Shown: piece after piece, positions 20,579 to 29,900 of the stretch
How positions within the stretch are numbered: position 1 is the first letter of the stretch
Layout: every line of letters starts with the position of its first letter
Virus record (IMG/VR): IMGVR_UViG_3300022821_000073
Coordinates: 1 to 32,484 of that record
Origin: a virus
Reading direction: 5' to 3' (one strand)
Length of the DNA: 32,484 nt
Position numbers and translations under genes: made by a program
The notes under the pieces: generated by a model
Told to the model about the DNA's origin: nothing
Seen by the model: the letters and a program-made list of their open reading frames with translations, nothing else
The model's database searches: none

Positions 20579-20596
20579 GGGTTACAAAAATAACCC
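20579..20596 (+). promoter_or_regulatory. Capsid leader hairpin
   Basis: GGGTTA-CAAAAA-TAACCC, 9 nt before the capsid ATG, beginning inside the shared AGTGCGGGG motif. It could protect the highly expressed mRNA 5' end or set translation. Confidence 0.4.
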
Positions 20597-20605
20597 AAAC
20601 TTACA

Positions 20606-21808
20606 ATGTTAACTGACTACATGGCAGCGTTTGATAACTCTTACCAAGAGATTTATCAGAAGACGCTGGTTTCAAAATCTGTGATGAACACACGTTTTGA
20701 AGCAAAATTAAAATTTGGAGAATCAGTAGAACGAGTATCATACAACATTGGCGCTGTGCGCGTACGAGACGTTGTACGAGGTGCTGCATCAACTATTGAC
20801 GCAATCACAGATACTACTCAACTACTTGAAATCAACATTGAGAAAGAAGCAGTGTTCTACATCTCAGACGGAGAATCAACACAGGCTGGACCTCTAAACC
20901 CAGGTACTGAAATCGGAGCTAAAATCGCACACAAAGTCGCACAAGACCTTGATGCACGATGTTTCGCAGAAGTTACAAACGCTGCAAACACATTCGATGA
21001 AGGAGACCTTACGACTGGAGTTTCAAATGGAACACCAATCACACTTTCTGCTACAACAGTTCCGCAAATGACATCACGTATGTCTGCAAAACTAACGTAC
21101 AAAGAAAACATCCAAACTGCTACAAACATGGTGTTTGCAGTAGACTCATACTCAGCAGCAATGATCGAGCAGTACCTTATGGGCAAGGACATCGACATCG
21201 CTGGTTCAGTATTCAAGAACGGGTACGCAGGTGTTATCCGAAACGCAGCAATGATCGTTTCAGAAAACCTATTGAGTTCAGCAGTAATGACATTCTCAGG
21301 AGTGAACGTTGATACTAAGACTATTGTAATCAACGGTGTTACAGCAACTTCACAGGCAACTGTAAACGCAGCTGGAGGTTACGACGTTAAGGGAACAGCA
21401 GATGCAGCAGGAGATTCTCTTGTAGCACTACTTATGAACTCTGACGGTAACGCAGCGGGCACAGGAACAGCATCGACTTACTTCGAGTTCACCGCAGCTG
21501 ACCGAGAAACCCTAGATGACGCTAACCTTACAGCAGTAAATGATTCAGGTGTAGTTACAATCACAGGTGCTGGACGTCTAGTTATCTCTGAAGACGAAAC
21601 TAACGGTGCTGTTACAGCTAACACTGTACACTGTTACTTCGGAAAACGAGGAGCAATCGACCTAGTGGTACAAGACCTATCACCAGTTGACATGCGAAAG
21701 ACAGATGACCGACGAGGTACTAACGTATTCTCTTCATACCTAGCAGGAATCAAGACTTTCACCGATGGTGGAAAGCAGTTCCTCAACGTAAAGATCGCAG
21801 CTGTATAA
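20606..21808 (+). CDS. Major capsid protein
   Basis: A 400-residue HK97-fold type coat protein. The N-terminal FDNSYQEIYQKTLVSKSVMN, the E-loop-like segment (EAKLKFGESVERVSYNIGAV), the spine helix around LNPGTEIGAKIAHKVAQDLD and the C-terminal FSSYLAGIKTFTDGGKQFLN follow the usual order. About residues 226-340 form a separate beta-rich stretch (VTATSQATVNAAGGYDVKGT, TASTYFEFTAADR) that reads like an inserted decoration domain rather than the A-domain alone. No in-frame cleavage site is evident. The leader carries a hairpin and no Shine-Dalgarno. Confidence 0.88.
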   Translation: MLTDYMAAFDNSYQEIYQKTLVSKSVMNTRFEAKLKFGESVERVSYNIGAVRVRDVVRGAASTIDAITDTTQLLEINIEKEAVFYISDGESTQAGPLNPGTEIGAKIAHKVAQDLDARCFAEVTNAANTFDEGDLTTGVSNGTPITLSATTVPQMTSRMSAKLTYKENIQTATNMVFAVDSYSAAMIEQYLMGKDIDIAGSVFKNGYAGVIRNAAMIVSENLLSSAVMTFSGVNVDTKTIVINGVTATSQATVNAAGGYDVKGTADAAGDSLVALLMNSDGNAAGTGTASTYFEFTAADRETLDDANLTAVNDSGVVTITGAGRLVISEDETNGAVTANTVHCYFGKRGAIDLVVQDLSPVDMRKTDDRRGTNVFSSYLAGIKTFTDGGKQFLNVKIAAV

Positions 21809-21827
21809 GCATCGACTTTCTACTCTG

Positions 21828-21844
21828 TCCTGAAAAATTCAGGA
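21828..21844 (+). terminator. Small hairpin after the capsid gene
   Basis: TCCTGAA-AAA-TTCAGGA, 20 nt after the capsid stop. Without a T-tract it is more likely an mRNA-stabilising or partial terminator element. Confidence 0.5.
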
Positions 21845-21857
21845 TGGGGATAGCAAG

Positions 21858-21866
21858 TGGTATAAT
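21858..21866 (+). promoter_or_regulatory. Extended -10 promoter, leaderless spacing, adaptor gene
   Basis: TGGTATAAT, then ATAGGT and ATG: 6 nt from -10 to start codon. The AGG would be a Shine-Dalgarno only if transcription began further upstream. Confidence 0.65.
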
Positions 21867-21872
21867 ATAGGT

Positions 21873-22493
21873 ATGACAAAACTAGAAATTATTGTAAAAG
21901 CACAACTCTATTTAGATGACACCAGTGAACTATCTACTCAGGAGTTTAGTGACCTTTTTGATAAGATGTACCGGAAGGTAACACGCATGATGCCGTGGGA
22001 AGGGACTAAGCAAGAAGGCACAGGCACTACGAGTACTTCTGTACCGTACATCGCTTTGCCAGAAGGTTTCTTGTACCTAACAGCTAACGCTAATCACTCT
22101 ACATCTAACTACGAAGCAAGTGGTCCAGTCATCTTTCGAGGTCCAGACTACAAGCAGTACCCAGTAGTAAGTTGGTCAGACCGACGACAGTATCGTAACG
22201 CAGAGTACGCCTACATTGACCTTGCAAACTCACGACTTGTATTTACTGCACAGCCTACAGTTGCAGAGGCAGTAGAGTTTGATTACCATGGCCAAGCAAC
22301 TGTCTTAGCAGACGGTGAATCTCCGTGGTTCCCGTCTGATTACCACGATGCCATCTATCACTTTATGGTATCTGACGACTTTATGATTCAGCAGTCAGAC
22401 AAGGCTAAGAGCTACGCGCGTGAGAACGAGCGAGAGGGTAACGCGATAATGGACGACATGAAATACTGGAATGCGTCGCTAATCCAAATGTAA
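21873..22493 (+). CDS. Head-tail adaptor protein (gp4/tubular-A-like)
   Basis: A 206-residue protein that follows the capsid gene and precedes the tail nozzle-like gene, the usual place for the head-tail adaptor of podoviruses. The N-terminal helix (MTKLEIIVKAQLYLDDTSEL) and central IALPEGFLYLTANANHSTSN, SDRRQYRNAEYAYIDLANSR, then FTAQPTVAEAVEFDYHG match the alternating pattern of P22 gp4-like and T7 gp11-like adaptors. It would bind portal and nozzle. Family assignment is from order and pattern. Confidence 0.7.
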   Translation: MTKLEIIVKAQLYLDDTSELSTQEFSDLFDKMYRKVTRMMPWEGTKQEGTGTTSTSVPYIALPEGFLYLTANANHSTSNYEASGPVIFRGPDYKQYPVVSWSDRRQYRNAEYAYIDLANSRLVFTAQPTVAEAVEFDYHGQATVLADGESPWFPSDYHDAIYHFMVSDDFMIQQSDKAKSYARENEREGNAIMDDMKYWNASLIQM

Positions 22494-22494
22494 T

Positions 22495-24381
22495 ATGGCA
22501 ATAAGCAAGAAAGAGATTAAAGCTTTCGTTTCTGGCACACACAACCTTTTAAACGACGAGCTAATACCAGTCGACGCTGCTTCTAAATCTATTGGGTGGC
22601 TTACTAAGGATGGAAAACTGGAGCTAATGTACGGGCGACAAGCGCAAGGCGCTGAGGGAACTTCCGGAAAGAGTTACGCAGAGCACACAGCATATAAAAC
22701 AGATGGCACATCAGTACGCTTCCGAAAGGTAAGTACTGTTATTCAGTATTTAGATGGTTCTACATGGACCGATGTTATTACTGGACTTACTGAAAGCGAC
22801 ATGACCTTTTCAAACTACGCATCGCTTGCGGGTAACTTTGTGTACATAGGTTCTCCAGATGACGGTTTATTTAAAATTGTGACAGCTAACCCAGGCAGCT
22901 ATGCAGATGTATATGACAGTGCTAAAAACTTTAAAGGATATTTCTTTATCAACAAAGGGCGTTCTATTATGTGGAATACCGCTACTGATAAAACGGGTCT
23001 ATATGGTTCGTATATCGACGCTCAAGATTCGGATGTATATACAGCAGTTGCTTCAGAAGCTATTGGTAGTACGGGAGCCACTAACTATACCGGTACTCTT
23101 GCTTTTAAAGCAGGTGGATCTACACGCTCTTGTTTTGGCGTGTTGTTTACTGACGGGACTACTACTCTTACCGTTGATTTTACCGGTAATGTAACCGCTG
23201 CATCAGCTGGTTCTGGGACAGTAAACTTTATGACAGGTGCGTACGACGTTACTTTTGATGCAACAACAGTTGGCTCGGTAACTGCTGCATACCAATGGGA
23301 GGACAGTAACGCGCTTGGCGTAACTGACTTTAGTAAATCAGCGACACGCGCAGCAGGACAAGGTTTTGTGGTACGACAGGATAAGGGAGGCGATGCTATT
23401 GAGGTAGTGATTCCTTTTGAGGGCTCATACTTTTCTATGAAAGGTAACTCTGTGTACCAATTTACGCTAGACATTTTAGACGTAAATCCTACAAACGATT
23501 TGATACGAACTGACGTTGGTGTTGATTCACTACGGGCAGCAGTTGCAACCGGTTCTGGGATTGTGTTTATGAACACAGGTAATCCAAGTGACCCGCAACT
23601 AAACATTCTTAAAAGAAATCCTTTGGGAGATAACTTTGACGTTAGTCCAATGTTTCCACACTTTAGGTTTGAGGACTACACCTACGACGACGTAATGATT
23701 ATAAACTGGGACAAGTTTGTTGTAGTTGCTTGTAAAGAAAAAACCGCAGAAAACAACAGATTGTTAATGTGCGACGTGCATGAAAACACAGTTGACGTAG
23801 CACCTTACGGTATTCGCACAGCGACTCAAGACAACGGATTGCTTTATGGTGGAGACCCGTTATCTAAAACTTCGTACGAGTTGTTTACTGGGTTTGATGA
23901 TATGGGGGTAATCGTTCCTAACTCATGGAAGTCAGCCGGGGCAACTCATGGAACTACCAGACTTAAACGAACAAAGAACTTTGTGTTTAAAGGGAGCATT
24001 GCTCCAGACCAGGTTATTCAAGTGTATGCAGAAGTGGAAGGAGGGGGAAACCAGCTTGTAGGAATTATTTTAGGCTCTGGCGATTATGTAGACTATTCAG
24101 CATCTTACGCAATAGGAACTACGTTCATAGGTCAGGACACTATGGGAGGAGGAAGCGATGTGCAGGTGTATGAGTTTTTAATGAAGCTTAAGGTACGACT
24201 CCCAAAGTACCGAAAACGAAACCTTACGTTTGTCGCTACAGGACTAGGCTACTGCTCAATACAACAACTAACAGACTTTGACATCTGGAGATACGAAGAT
24301 AAGTTGCCTAAGAAATATCGCACAAAACAAAACGTAAGTTTAGATGGAGCGACAACCGACGAGGACACACCAACGTACTAA
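22495..24381 (+). CDS. Tail nozzle/DNA-stabilisation-like protein
   Basis: A 628-residue beta-rich protein resembling P22 gp10 and T7 gp12 type nozzle proteins, which plug the tail tube after packaging. The blades repeat short strands (IGWLTKDGKLELMYGRQAQG, GNFVYIGSPDDGLF, IMWNTATDKTGLYGS, SGIVFMNTGNPSD). An inserted stretch at about 186-268 (YTGTLAFKAGGSTRSCFGVL, GSGTVNFMTGAYDVTFDATT) reads like an Ig-like or carbohydrate-binding domain. It starts one base after the adaptor stop (TAATATG), so the two are coupled. Confidence 0.7.
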   Translation: MAISKKEIKAFVSGTHNLLNDELIPVDAASKSIGWLTKDGKLELMYGRQAQGAEGTSGKSYAEHTAYKTDGTSVRFRKVSTVIQYLDGSTWTDVITGLTESDMTFSNYASLAGNFVYIGSPDDGLFKIVTANPGSYADVYDSAKNFKGYFFINKGRSIMWNTATDKTGLYGSYIDAQDSDVYTAVASEAIGSTGATNYTGTLAFKAGGSTRSCFGVLFTDGTTTLTVDFTGNVTAASAGSGTVNFMTGAYDVTFDATTVGSVTAAYQWEDSNALGVTDFSKSATRAAGQGFVVRQDKGGDAIEVVIPFEGSYFSMKGNSVYQFTLDILDVNPTNDLIRTDVGVDSLRAAVATGSGIVFMNTGNPSDPQLNILKRNPLGDNFDVSPMFPHFRFEDYTYDDVMIINWDKFVVVACKEKTAENNRLLMCDVHENTVDVAPYGIRTATQDNGLLYGGDPLSKTSYELFTGFDDMGVIVPNSWKSAGATHGTTRLKRTKNFVFKGSIAPDQVIQVYAEVEGGGNQLVGIILGSGDYVDYSASYAIGTTFIGQDTMGGGSDVQVYEFLMKLKVRLPKYRKRNLTFVATGLGYCSIQQLTDFDIWRYEDKLPKKYRTKQNVSLDGATTDEDTPTY

Positions 24382-24390
24382 TGGTATAAT
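24382..24390 (+). promoter_or_regulatory. Extended -10 promoter of the zinc mini-gene
   Basis: TGGTATAAT beginning one base after the nozzle stop, 10 nt before the next ATG, so the leader is about 3 nt. AGGAAGT between them could act as a short-spaced Shine-Dalgarno. Confidence 0.6.
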
Positions 24391-24400
24391 TATAGGAAGT

Positions 24401-24550
24401 ATGGGGAAAGTTACTAGACAATGCATCCTTAAAACGTGTTCAAAAGATTTTTACACAACTGAGTATCTCTTGTCTATTAAAAAAGGGAAGTTTTGTTCTA
24501 AAGAATGTTGTGACCTTGCAAAAGTTGGGGTACCTCTTTCAAAAGTTTGA
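24401..24550 (+). CDS. Zinc-binding mini-protein, 49 aa
   Basis: A compact protein with two cysteine pairs: CILKTC (8-13) and FCSKEC (31-36), spaced by a basic linker, giving a zinc-ribbon like those at the N-terminus of HNH and NUMOD proteins. It stands between two structural genes with its own promoter, the mark of a small moron cassette. It may be the zinc stub of a lost endonuclease or a stand-alone regulator; no nuclease part follows. Confidence 0.6.
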   Translation: MGKVTRQCILKTCSKDFYTTEYLLSIKKGKFCSKECCDLAKVGVPLSKV

Positions 24551-24568
24551 TAATAAATAATAAATAAA

Positions 24569-25663
24569 ATGAGTACGCCAAAGATTATAGCCGATTTCGA
24601 AACGCAATTAAGCGCAGCAATATCTGTTGGCGATACGACTTTTACAATGTCCTCAGCCACCGACGACGATGGTATAGCACTACCCGATGGTTTGTATTAC
24701 TTTACGCTCGACAACGGGAGTACTAATAAAGAGTACTTAGCCGGTACACTATCTGGTACAAATGTATCGAGTGTTGTTAATGTATCTCGACAAGGCTCTG
24801 AGGCATCGGGAGCAGTTAAAGCTCACCGAGTAGGAGCCACAGTTATTATGACTGATTTCATGACGTACAAGAAGTACATGGATGAAATTTCATTAGTATC
24901 TGCACCCGACGCAAGTGTTAGTACTAAGGGGGTAATTGAAGTTGGAACAACAGCAGAAATAAATGCAGATACAGCAACTGGGGGGTCTGGAGCAGACTTA
25001 GCTGTTACTCCATCTAAGCTAGGAGCATCTATTTACAAAACACAGTTGCCTAGTGCAGATCAAAAAGCTGCACTAGCAGGGAGCGAGGGAACCCCATCAG
25101 ATACTAATACTTTTGTAACAGAAGAAGGTTTGGCAGCACAAGCACCACCACAAGTAGTTGTTTTCACATCATCTGGCACATGGACTAAAGACGCAGGATT
25201 AAAATATGTTGTAGTAGAGGTGCAAGCAGGTGGAGGAACAGGAGGACAAGGGTCATCCAACCAAAATGGAGCTTCTGGTGCATCGGGAGGGTATTCACGT
25301 AAGCTTATACTTGCATCAGAACTAGGAGATACAGAAACAGTTACTGTAGGAGCTGTTGCTGGTAACTCTAGTTTTGGGTCACACGTTCTTACTTATGGGG
25401 GAGCAACAGCATCAGGCAGTGTAGCAGGAGCAGTAGGAGCTGTCCCTACAGGTGGAGATATAAACATTCCGGGTCTAGCTGGGGAAACTGGATTGTCTAA
25501 CGATAACGGTGGTTCTTCATCAGAATATAGGCGACCATCAGCAACTCCTTCATTCTTTGGTTCAGGAGGGTATGGAGCAGGAGGTAAGGGAGAAACACAA
25601 GCAACAGGAAACGAAACTGCTGGAATTGCTGGAGTCACAATCGTAACAGAATACTACGCATAA
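24569..25663 (+). CDS. Tail fibre with glycine-rich C-terminus
   Basis: A 364-residue fibre. The N-terminal 100 residues (LSAAISVGDTTFTMSSATDD, DGLYYFTLDNGSTNKEYLAG, VSRQGSEASGAVKAHRVGAT) are the type shared by attachment domains of phage tail fibres. Residues 115-155 (VSTKGVIEVGTTAEINADTA, LAVTPSKLG) are a fibre repeat. From about 195 the sequence turns glycine-rich (VQAGGGTGGQGSSNQNGASG), like the glycine-rich tip domains that bind receptors. It is the first of two fibre genes. Confidence 0.75.
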   Translation: MSTPKIIADFETQLSAAISVGDTTFTMSSATDDDGIALPDGLYYFTLDNGSTNKEYLAGTLSGTNVSSVVNVSRQGSEASGAVKAHRVGATVIMTDFMTYKKYMDEISLVSAPDASVSTKGVIEVGTTAEINADTATGGSGADLAVTPSKLGASIYKTQLPSADQKAALAGSEGTPSDTNTFVTEEGLAAQAPPQVVVFTSSGTWTKDAGLKYVVVEVQAGGGTGGQGSSNQNGASGASGGYSRKLILASELGDTETVTVGAVAGNSSFGSHVLTYGGATASGSVAGAVGAVPTGGDINIPGLAGETGLSNDNGGSSSEYRRPSATPSFFGSGGYGAGGKGETQATGNETAGIAGVTIVTEYYA

Positions 25664-25664
25664 T

Positions 25665-26969
25665 ATGGATAATGACACAACACAGTCAAGCAACTTTGGT
25701 TTTGACACCACTGGAAAAACTGCAAATCTTACTTTTGTTGACCCATCAATGATGGCTACTGCGCCACAAAGTGCACCAGCGCCAGCACCAACAATCGCTC
25801 AGTCTTTTGAACAAAACCCAAATCGAGCAGCTCAGCTTAAGCAGCTTTCGGGACTACAATCACAACTAGCTAGACTACAGGCACAGCAAACAGCAAGTCA
25901 AGATTCAACACCAAGCTTTGTGAGTAGTTCTTTTGACCAGGGTACAAACATTGACCCGTTTGAAGAGCAACGTAATCAACGAGAAGCACAGCGCAATCAG
26001 CTACGACTACACCAGGCAGAGATTGACGCAACCAACATTATATTTGACGAACAACTAGCTCAGGCACGACTTCAAGGTGAAGGTCGACTTGGGTCAACAC
26101 GAGCCATGGGTGCACGTGGTGGTATTCTTGGGTCCGACTTTTCTGCATCTCAAAAGCAAGGACAGATTACAGCGAACAACTCACAGCAACGAGCAATCCA
26201 AGCAGAGCGACAAGCAAAGATTGGTAACATAATGGGAAGCGTACGAAGCTCTGTTCTTGCAGACATGGAAGACCGACGAGAAGCCTACACGCTAGGCGCA
26301 GACGCATTGCTTGCAAACCTTGCTGGAGAAAAGGGACGAAAGCAAAACAACATTCGTCAGTTTGCATTAGCCATGCTGGCACAAGGAATTGATATTACAG
26401 ACTTAGAAGAAGACGAGTTATCAGAAATTGCAAAGGAAGCAGGAGTAAGCGCCAACGACCTTACGTCAGGGTTCTTCTCAGCTCAAGCATCACAAGCAGG
26501 AGAAGAAGGAGAATCGTTTACTCTAAAAGCAGGAGAGCAAAGATTTGATTCAGAAGGAAACCTCGTTGCAGAAGTAGCGGGTAAGCCAACAGTTTTAAAA
26601 GAAGGTGACGTAGTACTAGATGCAGAGGGTAATGTAGTACGTACTATTGCTAGGACTACAGCAACAGGAGGAGGCAAAGGAGGGGGACTAACTTCTGGTT
26701 CATTAAACCTCACGGGAGGAGATATTTCAGAGGGAGTTCAACAGCTAGAGTCAAGTAGAGGAGCAGATGGGTACGCAGACACTCAGACATATGCAGATAT
26801 GCTTAGTTTATTTGCTGAACAAGGAGGCCGTGTCCAAGACTTTATTAAAGAATACCCAGCAGACCTTTACTTAAACCCAGAAGATGACACTGTTAAAAAC
26901 TTTATTAAAACAGAAATGCAAAGCGATAGCGTAGATGCCCTAACAAGAATGATGTTTCCAGAAGCGTAA
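25665..26969 (+). CDS. Internal virion / ejection protein (putative), 434 aa
   Basis: An Ala-, Gln- and Ser-rich protein with a long coiled-coil (QLKQLSGLQSQLARLQAQQT; RNQREAQRNQLRLHQAEIDA) and a disordered C-terminal third. Long helical, low-complexity proteins just before a very large one, late in the virion cluster, are typical ejection proteins that leave the capsid with the DNA. It begins one base after the fibre stop. No enzymatic motif is seen. Confidence 0.6.
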   Translation: MDNDTTQSSNFGFDTTGKTANLTFVDPSMMATAPQSAPAPAPTIAQSFEQNPNRAAQLKQLSGLQSQLARLQAQQTASQDSTPSFVSSSFDQGTNIDPFEEQRNQREAQRNQLRLHQAEIDATNIIFDEQLAQARLQGEGRLGSTRAMGARGGILGSDFSASQKQGQITANNSQQRAIQAERQAKIGNIMGSVRSSVLADMEDRREAYTLGADALLANLAGEKGRKQNNIRQFALAMLAQGIDITDLEEDELSEIAKEAGVSANDLTSGFFSAQASQAGEEGESFTLKAGEQRFDSEGNLVAEVAGKPTVLKEGDVVLDAEGNVVRTIARTTATGGGKGGGLTSGSLNLTGGDISEGVQQLESSRGADGYADTQTYADMLSLFAEQGGRVQDFIKEYPADLYLNPEDDTVKNFIKTEMQSDSVDALTRMMFPEA

Positions 26970-26981
26970 CCTATAATACAC

Positions 26982-29900
26982 ATGGGATTCTTTACTGATA
27001 CTAAAAGTACAAAAGCACCAGTGTTACAATCACGTCTTCCTGAGGGAGAAACGATAAACACTAACCCGTTTCCAAAGCCAAAGAAATCATTTGGTGGCTT
27101 TTTCTCACAAATGAAACAAGAGTTTTCAGAGCAAGCAAAACCGTTTAACCGGGAAGAGGGGAAAGCACGGTCAACACTTGCAAGAGAAACAGTTAAAGGA
27201 ATACCTCAAGCATTTGCAGAACTAGGCCAAGAATCATTACGGGCCTCAGCAGGAGTAGGAGGATTTTTTAGCAGAGCTTTAGGTGGTAAACCACTCACTC
27301 CAACAGGAACTTTTCAACAAGAACTTTTTGGAACTGACAAACCCATTACACTATCGTCAGTTGGTGAAGATCTTGGCATTCCAGAAGGCTCTAAATTTGC
27401 TGCGCCCGTAGGATTTGCTTTAGGAACAGCAGATTTATTTAGTGGAGGAACTGCGTCAAGGGTTACAAGGACAGTAGCAAAACTTAAAAACTCAGACGAG
27501 ATAGTTAAGTTCTTAAAAGAATCTGTTCCAGCGCTTAAAAGTTCCCAGCACACAGAAGCATTGGGAAGAGCACTAAAGGATGTGACAGACACTGGTGAAA
27601 TACAAAAACAAATTGATTCTGCTTTGTCAATGGTAGGCCCAACAACTAAGGGAGCGGCAAGAACCGCAGGTACTGGTGAAGAGGTTGTATACATGACACG
27701 AACTGGAGGAGATAACCAGTCTGTATCTCAAACAAGAGCAGGCGCTGAAGAGTTTGGGGACAATGTTGAAGCAGTTGTTGTAAAATCATCTGACGTACGA
27801 AAAACTGGTTTTGTAGACAAAGACAATGCAGGAATTAGAAATGTACAACGCTCAAGTATTGATAACGCAGCACAAGCAACTAGTGAAGCAGAACGAAAGT
27901 TTATTACTTCTGCAAAAAACGTACAGCCAGAAAACACTAAGCTTGCTGGTCAGTACGTTCCACGATCTACAGACGACTTAGCAATAAAAGCTAAGAACCT
28001 TATACGGTCAGACCCTGTAGCAGCTGAGCGAATTGCAATGAACGAGTCTGGAGAAAATGCTGTAGCTATTGCTTCAGAACTTATGAAGAAGTACGCAGAC
28101 GAAGCTGCCAATACTACTGACGAACTACAACGGCTGACACTGTTTGATAAGTCAGCAGAAATTGCTAATACTATTGCCCCTAAGCTAACTGAGTTAGGTC
28201 GGTCTATTCAAGCTGCTTCTATTCTAGGAAGAATGACTCCAGAAGGACAGCTACGTTTCGCATCTCGTCAGATTCAAAAGTTTAACGAAGCCAACCCATT
28301 AAAGAAAATACCAGAACTAACTGGTGAAGATGCAAAGTTTATTTCAGATGAAATGAGGGCTATCAACAATATGCCAGACAGCACTGAAAAAGCCATGCGA
28401 TTTCAAAAGCTACAAGACAGAGTAACAGACCTTGTACCAACACCAACAATGCAAAAAGTAATTACCGCATGGAAAGCAGGACTACTTACTGGTATTAAAA
28501 CTCAAGGGCTAAACATATTTTCTAACGCATTCCACGGGTTGTCAGAAATAGCCAAAGACGTACCAGCAGCAGTAGTAGACAGAGCTGTATCGTTATTTAC
28601 TGGAGAACGTAAAAAAGTACTTACTGCACGTAAGGCTTTTGATGGTGTTAAAGAAGGAGCTGTAAAAGGTGTACGATACTTTGCCACAGGTTTCGATGAA
28701 CGAAACATTGGTGAAAAGCTAGACTACACACGAGTAAACTTTGGCAATGGACCAGTAGGAAAAGCATTTAACGCTTACACAGGCGTTGTGTTCCGGTCAC
28801 TTGGCGCAGGGGACCAGGTGTTTTACTACGCTGCTTTATCTCGTTCAATGATGGACCAGGCTTTGGCAGAAGGAATGAACCAGGGGCTCAAAGGAAAAAA
28901 GCTAGTAGAAAATGCGTATAAACTAGTAGAAGATCCAACGGAAGAAATGATTCGGTATGGTGTTGCTGATGCTACTACGTCTGTATTTCAAAACAAGACT
29001 GTGCTAGGAGCAGTAGCTTCCAAAATCCAGAAGTCTTCAAGCATTACACAAATCATTCTACCGTTTGCCCGAACACCGTCAGCAGTTGTTATGCAAGTTC
29101 TAAACTATTCGCCAATAGGAATTGCTAAGACTATTATAGAAAATGCGGGCAAAGGTAAGTTTGACCAACGAATGTTTTCGCAGGGTATTGGCCGTGGGCT
29201 TACGGGGACAGGGGTAATTGCTATCGGTATGGAGCTTACCAAAAATAACCTTATTGCTGAGGACTTTGCGCGAGGCGATGAGCGACAACAGGAGTTAGAC
29301 AAAGCTGAAGGACGTACACCAAACTCTATTAAAGTAGACGGTAAATGGATTTCGCCTGTAGCATTAGGACCTTTAGGAAACTTACTTCTTGTTGGTGGCC
29401 ATATTCAAAGAGGGATTGATTCTGATGGAAGTCCAACAGAAGCCGCAGGTACAGCAGCAGTAAAGATTGCTAAATCATTTACAGAGCAAACATTTCTTAC
29501 GGGAGTAAAAAACTTTGTTGATGGTGTAAGTAATTCAGAATCATTTGCAACTCAATATCTATCCAACCTTATTGCTTCAGGGGTCCCTACTATAGTATCT
29601 GACGTAGCGCGATCTACAGACTCTAAAGAGCGCTTATCATCAGGTGTTGTTGAGTCTGTCCAAAAACGTATTCCTGGAGCTAGGCAAACACTAGAGCCAC
29701 AAGTAACTACGTTTGGAGAGGAACGCGGTCTTCCTACAGACCCATTAAGTATGATGCTTAATCCTTTGCGACCTTCTAATGAAACAGCAACCCCAGTAAC
29801 AAAAGAGCTGCGACGATTGCACGAAGCTGGGTTTAAAGTATCTCCCACAAAAGTTGGGAAGAAAAAAGGGTACGAGGTTTTGTCTGGCGAAGAAAACACT

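Noticed and set aside
26971-26984. Leaderless promoter for the 1061-residue protein (TATAAT 4 nt before ATG)
   Set aside because: The spacing is too short for a start at or before the ATG; read-through from the preceding gene is more likely.
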